Shown here: positions 1 through 12,900 of the stretch, piece by piece
Numbering within the stretch: the first letter of the stretch is position 1
How the letters are laid out: the number at the start of each line of letters is the position of its first letter
DNA from: Emydura subglobosa
Lineage: Eukaryota; Chordata; Testudines; Chelidae
NCBI GenBank assembly: GCA_007922225.1
Contig: ML679966.1
Location: 54,293,870-54,357,869, forward strand
Reading direction: 5' to 3'
Length of the DNA stretch: 64,000 nucleotides
The notes under the pieces: model-generated
What the model saw: only the letters and a program-made list of their open reading frames with translations
What the model was told of the DNA's origin: nothing
The model's database searches: none
Position numbers and translations under genes: made by a program

Positions 1-843
1 TTCTTGCAGGCTCTGATTTCATTTTAGGGGCTACAGATGGACTCTTTTTCCAGCTACTTGTTACCTTAACTGAAGGCCAAATTCAAATATTCAGACTCAT
101 GTTGAGTAGCACTGTATTCCCTACTGGTTCAAGTGGGACTAACAGAAGAGTACAGTACTATTCAAATGAGTAAGAGTGGCAGAATGCAGCCCCTTATCTC
201 TTTGTTATTGCTTGTTTTTCGGTGCTGAAAAAAATGTTAAAGTGATGGGTACTATAGAAATTTCTGTCACTCTTACTCACATCAAGTAGTACTTGAAATC
301 AATTTAAAATACTCAGATAAGTTTTACTCCACATAAAAGTGGAAGAATCAATTTCTTGAACTGCAAAAAAACTTGGGACTAAATTCCATGAATCAGATCT
401 CAGAGAAGAGGTTTAACCAAAGTGTTCTTTGGTTTGAAATGTGTCCCTGGCAGCCCACAAGATTATCTCATAACCAGTGCTTGATTTGTAATGAAAAAGT
501 TGCCAGGGTTCAAGCAATTATGTGCCAGGGCTCAAGCAATTTTTTTACATTCATAACTGATGCACCAAGCCCAGAGGTGCCGGGGCTATGAACTGCCAAA
601 TCTAAAGGTGCCGAGGCTCAGCCCTGGCAAAAATTAAGTACTGTTCATAACCCAAGCAGTGTTTTAGGCTATGTCTGCAGCTCTTGCACATTGGTAGTCA
701 CAGATTTCCTATAGAAAGCACTGTTTGGCCAAAGCAGGCATTCTTAGGACAATGAATTACTCAATTGTATTCTATGCTGGAACTGGCTGAAATGAATGTA
801 AATAAAAATGAAAAACTTTAATTAAAATTTTTAACTTTCTTAG
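1..843. other. Intron of paralog 1 (left edge)
   Basis: No exon found. Around 498-635 'tgccagggttcaagcaatta' and 'tgccagggctcaagcaattt' form an imperfect direct repeat inside a repeat-like patch. Confidence 0.5.
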
Positions 844-996
844 ATTTTGAAGAAGGTGATTGATCGAGTAAAGTTCATGAAAACAAATACATCATTGAAA
901 ACGCTGGCACTGAGAGGAATTGGTTATCATCATGCTTCTGTGTCATACAAAGGAAGGCAGCTTGTAGAGATGCTCTTCAGGATGGGATTTATCCAG
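844..996 (+). CDS. DDX60: DDX60 paralog 1, exon a (GIGYHH loop of helicase domain 2)
   Basis: Fifty-one codons after the acceptor ttctttag and before the donor CAG/GTTCAT; phase 0 at both ends. It contains [19 protein letters not shown], the conserved segment before motif V in Ski2-like helicases. It aligns to the exon that should follow 62871-63015 in the downstream copy. Confidence 0.92.
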
Positions 997-3900
997 GTTC
1001 ATCATTTTTTGCAGATATTTTTTTTAAGTATACAGGAGTGTCTGCGTTAAGAATTAAATATCCTTACATATAATGGTCTCCTTTGTGCATGCATTCACTT
1101 ATTGGAAGTAATTTAAGTGCAAGCACAATCTCCACATAATGTACATTAAATGTATCCCTTAGTGAACAAATTATGAGACATATCTATGTAGTTTACCAAA
1201 CTGGCACCATTTTAGAATTGCTAAGAGAAAATACAACAGAATTAGGCCTTAATCCTGCAAATACTTACACATTTACATACATTTGTGCATGTGAATAAAG
1301 TTAAGTATAAACCTAAATGTTAGCAGAATCAGGGCCTTGTTTTGTATGTCTTTAAATATAAATTGTTTAAAATACTTTACAGCATTTAGTAATAAAAATA
1401 CTTGGCTCTTACATAGCATCTTATTTGAAGATCTCAAAATGCTCAAAATTTTTAAAGCTAAAGATAAGATTAGTAAGTAAGATTGGGATATTGAGACAGA
1501 AAAGTCAAGTGACTTGCCAACTGTGAGAGCCAAGACAATTCCTCCTCTTCCCCCAAAAAACCAACCACACACCAAACCCTAGTCAAAACAATGTGCAGTC
1601 AGGACACAAGAAGACAGAAGAAGCCACATAAAAATGGACAAACTACATTAGTGTAAGCAATTATGACTTATCATTGAGTGAGGAAGCAAGCTGTACCTTA
1701 ACCATTAAAGGCATCATGCTGTTAATAATTTAGAAAATCCAAACAAAAGTGAAAGTGGCAGCAGTAATCCCTTACTTGTGTAGCAATGATTTCCCATAGC
1801 TGCTCCATATTGTTTGTTAACCAGTCAGGATAATTTGTCTTCTCCCTTTCACTTGTTGAGCTGCTGCCTGTACCTAATTTACTCTGTTTATAATTCCATC
1901 ATTTCAAGGGTGGAGTACTTGTTGTGATTGCCTGTTATCTTCTGTGCCTGAAAGTAGTAAGGTACAGGGGTGCATTAATTTTCTATGTAGCATTCCTATT
2001 TTTAAAGCTATCAGAATGGAAACACATGTTTATAAATATAATTTTCAATACACTTATGTTTATTTTTCTAGGTGGTTACAGCTACTGGAACACTGGCTTT
2101 AGGAATCAACATGCCATGTAAATCGGTTGTCTTCACACAGAATTCTGTGTATTTGGATGCTCTGAACTATAGACAGGTATTGAAATACACAGTCAGTTTA
2201 ACAAACATATATCCATATATTTAGACAGAAAAGTTTTGGCCAGCTATATATATATATATATAAAAAGCTAATCAAAATATTTCTGTGTAAAGAGTTTGAT
2301 GAACAATGGAAAACACACACCACATATGAAGATTGTAAACATATGATCAATTTCCAAGTCTTGTAATAAATCAACCTACTCTGTATCTTCTAGCTACCTA
2401 ATGCCATCTAGTTACATAGTCTCCATCAGTGTAGTCTGAGTGCCTCACAATCTTCAATGTATTTTTCCTCACAACACTCATGCGAGTTAAGGGAATCACT
2501 GCAGATGGGGAATTGAGGCACAGAGACACTATGGTATGTCTGCACTGCGATTAAACACCTGTGGGGCAGGCCCGGGAGAGCTGACTTGGGCATGAGGGTC
2601 TTCGGCTACAGGGCAGTTGAACTGTGGTGTAGATGTTCAGGCTTGGGCTGGAGCCTGGGCTCTGGGATCCTCCCCCCTTGCAGGGTCTCAGAGCTCAGGC
2701 TCCAGCCCAAGCCCAAATATCTACAGCTCAATTAATCAGCCCTGTAGACCAAGTCCCGTGAGCCCGAGTCAGTTGGCATGGACTAGTTGTTGGTGTTTAA
2801 CAGCAGTGTAGACCTACTCTCTGTGGCTTGGCTAAAATCACACAGGAAGCCTGTGGCAGAGGAAGGACTTACACGTGGGTCTCCCAAGTTCTAGGCTAGT
2901 GCCTTAACTTCCTCTCCTTTGCCTCCTTACTTACCTTCTGCCCTCTACTCATTCTCCCTTGGACTTATTCTAACATTTCTATGCCTGAGGAGTTGCCATT
3001 AAAATAAAAATCAGTGTCAAAAGAAAGGTCTCCTTTTTCTTTTCCTGAATGAGGAATTCCACCCCTATCCAACCAAACTAAGCTGACCTGAATTCCAGGA
3101 TAGACAAGACTCAGTCCTGCACTTATAACAGGTTTTCCTTATATAAAAGTATCATTAATTTAAAAAGTGGAATATCAGAAAAATAGAACTTTGTACCACT
3201 GTCAGCTTCCCAAGAAGTATCAACGTTTGCTTCCAGCAGAAGATTCTGAGATATTGGACCTTAAAAATATCACGATTCTGGACACCACACAGCTATTTTA
3301 GAGGTTTATTAAGTTTGCCTCTAAGGCCTGACAGTTCGACTCATGGTTAAGGCACCTGGCTTGACAGGTGGGAAGGATACAAAAATAGTCCCAGTAAAAA
3401 TGTTAACTTTAAAAGATTCCTAAAATGTGTATTGTAACATATGTAGCATATATAGACTATCTTATAGTGATTTATTGGCACTAATTTGTAATGATATGCA
3501 TAATATACATATGGTTTAATCACTGATAAACAATGCAGCAGATTTTAGACATGGCTTAGATGCATAGGACAAAGGACTGAGAAAAATGAAAGATAATTCA
3601 CAGGTTTCAGGCTAGAGTGATGGAGAGAATGGTGATGGTGTTGATAGTAACATAAAAGGAACTGAAAAGGACTTGGTAGACAAGCTCAGTAGTTTGGTTA
3701 TATTGTGTTTAATTTCAGTGAAACCTTTAAGAGGAAAGGTCAGAGACACAGGATGAGATTCAGGATTGGATGGATGGCGACAATTCAGGAGTGAAGAGGT
3801 AGATTTGTAAATCATCAGACTAGAAGCAGCAGTTTAAACCATGAGAGCAGATAAGATCAGCTAGAGAGGTGATGTAAAGGGAAGAGGAGGAATCCAAAGA

Positions 3901-6900
3901 CTGAGCCTTGCAGAATCCCAACAAACAATGGATAAAATGGGAGAGATCCAGTGAAAAAGCCTTTACGCTTTACAACATCATGTACTCTGTTTCTGTTCCA
4001 CAGCATGGATGAGTTATACCTAGAGCTGGTCAAACAGAAGAGGGAAAATTGTTCATAGATTTTTTTGCAAAAGAAATGGTCCATTTTTCATAAAAAATGT
4101 TGGAATTAAAAATATTTCAGACAGCTCTAATTCTTCCCTGTGGTATTTGGGAGTGATCCTGTGTTTTGATTTTGGGTGCCCAGTATAATCAACCTCTGAA
4201 TTTGAACCTAAAGTAATTTACAATAGATTTATTACACACATTTTTATTTAATTGTGATGAGCTATTGCAATCCACGGCCTTGGGTAGTGGAAAGATCACC
4301 TGGAGGCAGATTGCATAAGACAATACACTGCATGGAGTGGGGGGTCTCAGGATCTAGGCCAAGCCTGGATGCCTACAGTGCAATTTTATAGTCCCTCATG
4401 AGTCCTACAAGCCTGAGTCAACTGACATGGGCCCGCTGCAGTGTTTTATTGCAGTGTAGACATACCCTTTGGTACTCACACCCCTGAAGGCCTGCTGCTA
4501 ACCAACACAGCTCCCAAGTGAAAAGAGCTGTCTGAGGGGTGGCCATGGCTAGGAAGGTGGGAGGATGCACCAATTTTGCCCATCCCTGGGTAGCCTCTGC
4601 TGGCAGGGCTCCTATGGAGCCTTAGCTGCAATTTAAAGTTTTCCTCATCTGACAACCACTGAGGGAGATGGGAGTACAACCACTGCCAGCCTCCTCCCCA
4701 TAGCCAGGCACAAATCTCCCAACTGGCATAAGAAGTTGAATAAAGCCTTCTGCATTCTTTTCTGCTGGCCACATAAAAAGGTTGCAACATTCTTGGAATG
4801 TTCTAACCATCTAATCTTACAAAACTGGCCAAGGAACAGCCATAGTTCCTTTCCTCCCACCCACCTTTTTTCTTCCCGTCTTGGCTGTGAGCTGGAAAGG
4901 CAGGCAGGTAGCAATCAAGTCATCCCTCTACTTCCACTGCATCTCAGATCCTCTCTTCCCTATCTAAAAGAGTAGCACCCACATAAATACATATTGTGGA
5001 TTCAGTGTGTCTTTCTATACTGACTGAATCAAAAATCCATCTGATATGCTTCTTTCAAACCAGCACAACTAGCATTATTGTACTGACTTTGTGCTATCGT
5101 GGAAACAAGAACAAATAAAATTTTGCGATTCCTTCTCTCTAGATGTCTGGACGTGCTGGGCGACGTGGTCAAGACTTGCTAGGAAATGTGTTTTTCTATG
5201 ATATTCCATTGCCAAAAGTAGAAAAACTTATCAAATCCAATGTACCTCAGCTGAGAGGCCAGTTCCCACTGAGTATCTCCCTGGTACTGAGACTTATGCT
5301 GTTGGCTGCAAAAGCTGATGACAAAGAGGATGCAAAAGCAAAGGTATATTATATAGTTGTAGGCTATCAGTAGGATGCTCAGTTAGATAATGGAATCTAT
5401 GATATATTTTAGATCATATGTTGAAGAAAATTATTTAGTTTGACACCAAATTACTAAAATGTATTTTTGCTAACCTGAAAAATATGCATGTTTTTAATAA
5501 ATGGGGGGAATTTCAGATTTCTAATACATGTTAAATAATACAAAATAGTTATGATCTTTCCCTTTCCCTACTCTATTGGCATTGTTTTCAGTGGAATCTG
5601 ATTTTATTCAGTGATATATGTTTGGATCAAATATACCTGTACTGAGTTTTTAATATAGATCTTACAATCACAGATATTAGATGGAAAAGCCATATAAAAT
5701 TATCCAGTACATTTTTAGTATTTCGTGCAGTGTAATTTTAAATACATCAAGCAATGATCCTAATAGATCTGAATGTCAAGTTTTCCTGATATTCATCCTA
5801 AATTTTCCATTTGTTCATTTCATTATTATTTCCAGGAAACTCTTTGTACTAACCTCAGCAATTCCTTTCCCTATTTGCTGTTTACACTATTCAAATGTTT
5901 GCAGATTATTACAATGTCTCATCTTTGTCTGCTCTTAGACAAGCTATATTTATTTAGTTCTTTTAATCTTTCCTCATCAGTTAATTCCTCTAGCACTCTG
6001 ATAATTTTTTTCCTCTTCTCTGAACTCCCTAAAATTTTTTCAGTCTTTCTGCTAGTGAGGTGTCCAGAAACAGATGCAATAGGAACAAAACTGTACAAAG
6101 GGGCAGGGATAGATTTAAGGAGTGGCAGGACAGTAAATGCCACCATCCTCTCCCTCCCATGTTGCAGTGTTCCTGGAGTGGTTTAACCAAGAGGCTGTCT
6201 CTGATATCACTGAGAAGGCAGTGGGAAGGGGGCTCTGCTGCCAATGGGAAAAGGAGCAGAGAGAGGGGACTCAACTGACTAGGGAAAGGAAGTTTATCTT
6301 ATTGTCTTTATAAATTCACCTTCGCCACTTCTTCCCTTCTCTTTCTTATGTAGATTGCATCCAAGAGTAATTTTGCCCCCGAAGTGGAATGGGGGAGGGA
6401 CACACAGACCCTCTCCATGGTAACATGAGGCCCCCAATAGTATAATTCCCTCCTTATCTCAAAACATCCCAAGAGCATTGATGTATCATAAGCATGGCAT
6501 TCCCTAGCAAGTCACTAATGTAGACATTTTAGAGAGTAATCAATTGAAGTATTTTTCATCCAAAGGTTTTATCACTGTTGAAGCATTCACTTCTTTCCTA
6601 CAACCAGCCAAGAATCGTTGAGATGTTAAAGCTCTACTTTTTATTTTCTTTGCAATTTCTTGTCAAGGAGGTAAGATTCCACTTTGTCTTTCAGTTAATG
6701 AAATGGTTTTCTCTCTACATTTACAGTCTTTGGCCTTGATCCTGCAAGGAGCTCCATATGAGCTCAGGGAATACATCCGTGAACATGCTACAAACACTAT
6801 CATTTTATAGATTAGACCATAATAATAACAGTTGTTATTGCTTTTATGGTACATGTACCTCAGTTCTTCCACGAAAGCCTGAAGCTTTCATTGTAAGTTA

Positions 6901-9900
6901 CTTAGCTAAAAAATACTGAATATTTTAAGAAAAAACAAATTGTGCAAAAGAACTGAATTTCACATGATTCCATCTTACTATTTTTTGGAGTGGAGGCTAT
7001 GTATCTCATTTGAGATCTTTATTACATAATACATAATTTGAAGGGCACTGTCACATGTTTTATCCTTGGTAGGTTGAGAGCTGAGCCTAATAATCTAGTG
7101 AGGAGGTACCACATGCTACTGTTCTGAATAAATGCATCTCAGTACAGCTAAAACACAGTAACTGTAACCTCTGATTTTACTCCTTATCGCTGTTTTCAGG
7201 GGCAGCATCTGGTGGTGATAAATGCTCCATTGTAATTAAGTTTATATTATATCTCACACTAACCAGAATTATCCACTATACTGCAGGCGTGAAACAGAGG
7301 AGAATGGTTTCCTATGTAAGTCCCCCAGTCACTCAATTCTCCACAAAGGTGGCATGAGCAATATTTAATGTTGAATATAATGGTCCAGTACAAATTGCAA
7401 AAATGACAGTCACTTGTAATTGAGGATTAATATAAAGTCCAGTCATGAATTACTAAAGTGCTTAATTCTTTAGGGATATTTGGATCAAAAAGGCAATACC
7501 ATGGGATTTGCTGGACTTGTAAGCCATCTGCATTATCATGAACCTTCCAATATTGTCCTAGTCAGCTTTCTCACAAAAGGCTTGTTCCACAAACTGTGCC
7601 AGCCAACTAGGAAAGGTAAGCTCATGTTCACTACCTTTTTACTTGGTTAAGAAACTGACGCTAATTTAAAAATAATTGTTTTTTTAAAGAGTAGAAGAGA
7701 AGTAATGTATATAGGGGAAAAAGAACCCAGATATAGTCTATCTCCTTTGGTTATTTCCTCCAATCAACCAACATCACCTCTGCTTGGCATAACTGGGCAT
7801 CAGCCAGCTAGCCCCCATCCAAACCCCATCTCAGCTTGACACTGAACATTGGTGTTCTCCAAAGACACAATTATTAGTTGGTGCTCTTTGTCTCCCTATT
7901 GATACCTAAAAATGATCAAGACCAAAGTAAAAACAAGAATATTTTTATCAGAGAAAACAGAGAAACAGCAGTGTTCTGAAACAAGAATATTTTTATCAGA
8001 AAAAACAGAGAAACAGCAGTGTTCTGATCTGATGAAAAAGATGAATGAATGTTGCAGTTTTGGGATAAATGCATCTCTGACCCCTCTGTGGTCTGCTCAA
8101 GGGTTGCTCCATTAAGTCCCAGGCCTCCAGCTTCACCTCCCTCTGGGCAGGAACTCACATCTATCTGCCTCCAGACCTGGCATATAGGATGCATCCCCCT
8201 GAAATTCACAGTGATTTTTCCAGCAGGTCTGACTTACTTAGCACTTGCAGTTTCACTCTCTCTTAAGGGCTAAAACAGTAGTTTATTAGGAACCAGATAG
8301 CCTTACATAGAGCACATTGCATTTATTTTAGACAAAGACATTACAAAGAAAACATAATAAAATATCTAAACACATACACGTATCAATCCTTTGGTGACCT
8401 TGGCTGGTTCCAGTTCTTCCAACCCTTCAACAGGATTTGCCCCTCCCTACCCCTCACTTTGGTCAAAAGTTCATGTCAGTTTATTGGATCAAAATGAGAG
8501 CCTCCTTGAATAAGTATAAACTCAACCTTTATACCCCAAAGTCTTTCTTAGTCTCCTGGTCTCTTGAACCTAACTTGAACCAGTATGTGCAGTTCTCCCT
8601 CAGGATGGTACTTATATGTCCCATGGTCTGCAGTAACTGTCCCCCGCTGATTTTAATTTGTGAAAGAAGCTCTGTAACTCTCCCCAAGCAGCCAATATAC
8701 AAAGCCAAATTCACAGAGATACAGATATCATTTATAAAGTGGATACTATAGTCTCAAGATATGCCTGCATTGGTCACATATGTCACAGTCAACACCATGC
8801 CTGAAAATTCCTCACTATCTCACACTGTGGCCTTACATACATACTGCACAAGAGGGGTAACAAAAATACCAGAGAGAGACTCCTGGAGGTAGATGTGCAA
8901 TTGCTGAATAGCACCCATGGAGTTTTCTCTTTGAGAAGATTCCACAATAGAGTCTCTCAATCATGGTTCTTTCTGTCCCTGCCAGAATATGCAGCTTTCT
9001 GAACAATGGCTTATGGTATTATAACAGCAAAGGCACCTAACAAATCTAAAAATGTCATCATAGACATTTAGGCTTTGTCCATTTCCAAAAGGAGATCTCT
9101 GATCAAGGGGACCAGAGCTATGTTCAAATTTAAAACCAAATTTGAAGAAATCAAGGAAATATGCAGACTCTTGATAAAGCCAGAGCTCCCTCAATAACAT
9201 TTTCTCAACAAGCTTCCCTCAAAATATTAGACACACAACATGGCAGCTTCTAGTCCCTCCCAAGTCCATGCAGTGTAATGGAGTTTGGAAACATTACCCA
9301 CATTTTATCACAAGTAGCAACATTGTTTTTTTCCACATATGTTAGAGACATTTTTCCTAGAAATAAAAAGTTTACTACATGAGTTTTTCCAAACTCTAGG
9401 TATTGACTAGTTTTAGGCTTTAATCCCAACAACCTTGTTATGACTGTGAGTTTTCTGTTTTGAATAGACTCAAAGACATTTTCTAAAGACGTGATGGAAC
9501 AGCTAGTCCTAGTACTGGCAAATCTGTTTGGAAGAAAATACATCCCAGCCAGCGTTATTAACTCTAAACAGAAATTTTACCAGTCGAAGGTAAGATGAAA
9601 ACTCTTACTTAAAAAAATATTTAATAGAAAATGATAAAATAGAACAAAGAGGAAGGCTAAGTGATTGTTGATCATTTGAACAGATCTACAGGAGAGCTAA
9701 CCACATTTTTGATGTTATAGTATTATATTGTGTGACTGTAGGCTGCTAGGCTGACTCCTCAGCTCAGAAAGAGCTCACACTATGCCCAAAGCCTGGTTCT
9801 AGCCCTCTTTCTCAGGACTTCAGCTTTCTTTCTTCACAATAAAACAATTCAGCATAAGAGCCACATATAAACTCATTATTTTCCCTTGACCCAGGTTCTT

Positions 9901-12900
9901 CTTCAGGGGCCTGGCATGTTTTATTCTAGCAGTCACTTGCCTAAGACTCACTCTGCTCCTGGGCCTATACCTGTGAGTTTTCTTTGACCCTGGAGTTTCC
10001 TACCCTCCTCTTCCTACTCTTAGTAGCTGTCTTTGGTAACTGGCCCTCTTGCTGGCTTTTATAATCAGCTGATTCATCTGAACTGTGAGGTAGCTGATCA
10101 GTCATAGGTGAGGCTGAACATAACTCTCTTTAAGGGGCCAGTCACCCTCTGCTAGTGATGAAAGCCCTGTGCATAACCCTCAGTTAAAAAGAAATCATAC
10201 AAATACAAAGATTGGAGACTTGATGATGTTTAGATGAGAGTTTGAGCCCTTTGCAAGCCCAATTTTGTGAACTCAGTTTTAAACAGGAAGAAGATTATTT
10301 CCCTCTCTTGAATTGGAGGATTTCCTCTACAACAGCTAGAAGCCTCTGCCAAACTTCTTCACAGTGTGGACTCCAATTTTATAAATTGTTTCATGGACCA
10401 CCTTCCTTCCCTTTTAAATAATATCCTGATGGCAACTAATTGCTTACATGGCAAAATAATATTAGAAACATTTTAATATACTTATTTTTTACTTTCTTTT
10501 AATGCTGTTTAGCCTATGGAAATAAGATAGCTCTTTGTACAGGCTGCTGCTGTATGGATCACAGTTTGGGAATCTCTGTTCTACTTTATTTTAATTGAGA
10601 TGGGGATGATCAGATGTTTGTGTTGTATTATTGGTCCTATGTAACCAATAACATATACAGCGTAAATTACTGATTTGTGCCTACCTGAGCTTTTGTTTTA
10701 GTCTGTAAGCAGGTTCAGGAAGAAAACAGTTGATATTTTCAAACACTATTTTCAAACTTTTTAAAAAATGAAAGCTTGAGATTCAGCAAAACAATTCTGT
10801 GGCAATGGGCGGATTATTGGGCAAATTCTGAAGCTGTAAAATTGCAGACTACAGCATAGGGCTTGCCTTATTATGTTTTTAAAGACAGTGACTTAAGTTG
10901 GAAATACTTGACATCAGATATGCTAATTGTTGTCACTGTATCATCATAACAATATAATAGTATAAAGCTCAGCTTTTCTGTTCCCTTTTTGTTGCTCAGA
11001 AACCTTTGGTAAAATTCCAAAATGAACATAAGTGTTCTATCTCACAAAATGTGTATTGTTTTAGGTGTTCCTTGAAGGTCTCCCAGAAGACTTTGCTGTT
11101 GCATTGGATGAGTACAACAGCAAAATAAAGGAGAATTTTGGCCATTTTTTATTGATCATTTCCAAGATGGCCGATATGAAACAAGAATACCAACTTCCTC
11201 TTTCAAAAATTGGTACGTGAATGCTACATTTATAAGTTAATATTCACTGTGCTTTGCTTCATTGAAATACTGTGTTTTGAGCTATTACAGCCTGGTCTAG
11301 TGGCAGTGTAATGTGCAGAATAGGGTCTCAATTCCTTATTCCTAAACCAACACATGCTAGAATCTGCATGAAAACAACAGTCCTCTGAGGTAGGAAATAT
11401 CTCACATTGATGTCTTGCAATTTTGTTGCCAACTAAAGGACCTGCACTGATGTACTTGTTAAAGCCTCATTAGAAGGAGGGTAATCATAAGGACCTTCGA
11501 CGGGAGAAGAGAACAGGAGAAAAGTGTGAGTTAAGACTCCAAAAAAAGACTTAGAGGCCCCTCTGATTAAAAAGAAATATGATATGATAGTGTAACAGAT
11601 TGGTAGTGTTTGCCTGAAGTACCCATCCTGTTAGCAAGATTCTTGCTGCTCCAGCTGAGACTACAAATCCAGTTATCTTGATGGCTTCCAGCCCTGTACA
11701 CCTACATTTAGACCAGAGGATATACTGCCACTGCACTTATGTCCCAGCTAGAGCTCTTGCTCTGTGAATAACACATAGTAGCCGGGGACAATGGGGAGGT
11801 TAGAGCTAGCTCAATGCAGATGGAATATTCCCAGATTGTAGCAGTAGTCCTCTAAATTCTACTGAGCATATGCAAATGGTGAAGTCATCAAAATCTGAGT
11901 AGATTTTTCCTAAGGATCCCAGAAGGTACCTCTCTGATTACAAGAATATTGCTGCACCCACCTTGAGGCATTTCTTCAAAGAAATTGATGGAAAACGTTT
12001 TAGTATTGGCTAATCAACCGATTTCCCCCTAAACTCATTCTCAGAAATGGCTGAATAGCTTTTGCTGAATCTTTCCAAAAAAATTCAGCCTGAGGCAGAG
12101 ACCAACCATGGAAAATTTCAGACCAATTATTTAAAATTTGGCAGAATTATAAGCAGCTGAAAGCAGAAGTTTATTATAGACAGTGAATTCTAACTATAAG
12201 CATTGTGTATATGGTCAAATTATACAGAGAATTATTAAGTCAAAAAGAGTAATAAAATATTTCTTTCATTAACTAATACTCTCTCAGAGGACAGATATAC
12301 TGTGTATATATTCTTAAACTTTTCATTTCACATCTTGTTCTGGTTAGATTTTTCAGGTGAAGAATGCAAGGACTCTAAACTGGTATCTCACATAATGAGT
12401 TGTAATGAGGGAAGAACAGCTGTTTCACCTTTTGCATGCCTGTCTGGAAACATGGATAGTGATTTACTTCATGCAGAGACTGTCAATAGTGTAAGTGGGG
12501 GAGGTTTATAAAGTATGAATACAGGTTCATTTTTGCTATGCTCCAGAATAAATATATTCAGATAATCCATATGAAAAAGGAATTGCCATTCTAGTGATAA
12601 TAGTTTACAGCTTTTATTTACCTGTTGTCTGAGGATATCAAAGTGCTTGACAAACATTAAGGAATCTAGCTTCACAATAGCATGGAGGTATGTATTATGC
12701 CTATTTTACAGACGAGGAGACTGAGGCACAGGGAAATTTAGACAGCATTCTTGGCTAAAAGAGAAGACAGTGATTTAATGTTATTAGAAGGCCTCTATCC
12801 TCTATTTATAGAATCAAATTCTACCTGACCTATATTCACAGTGATTTTAGTGGAAGTGCTCGGGATGTATGCTGAAGCAAAGTTTGCTCCATATTTGCTT

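Noticed and set aside
4476..4975. Overlapping open frames on both strands
   Set aside because: No splice-consistent structure or recognisable family; repeat-like intronic sequence.
5143..5373. Apparent start codon for a small protein beginning [11 protein letters not shown]
   Set aside because: It is an internal exon; the preceding ag is a splice acceptor and the motif is helicase motif VI.
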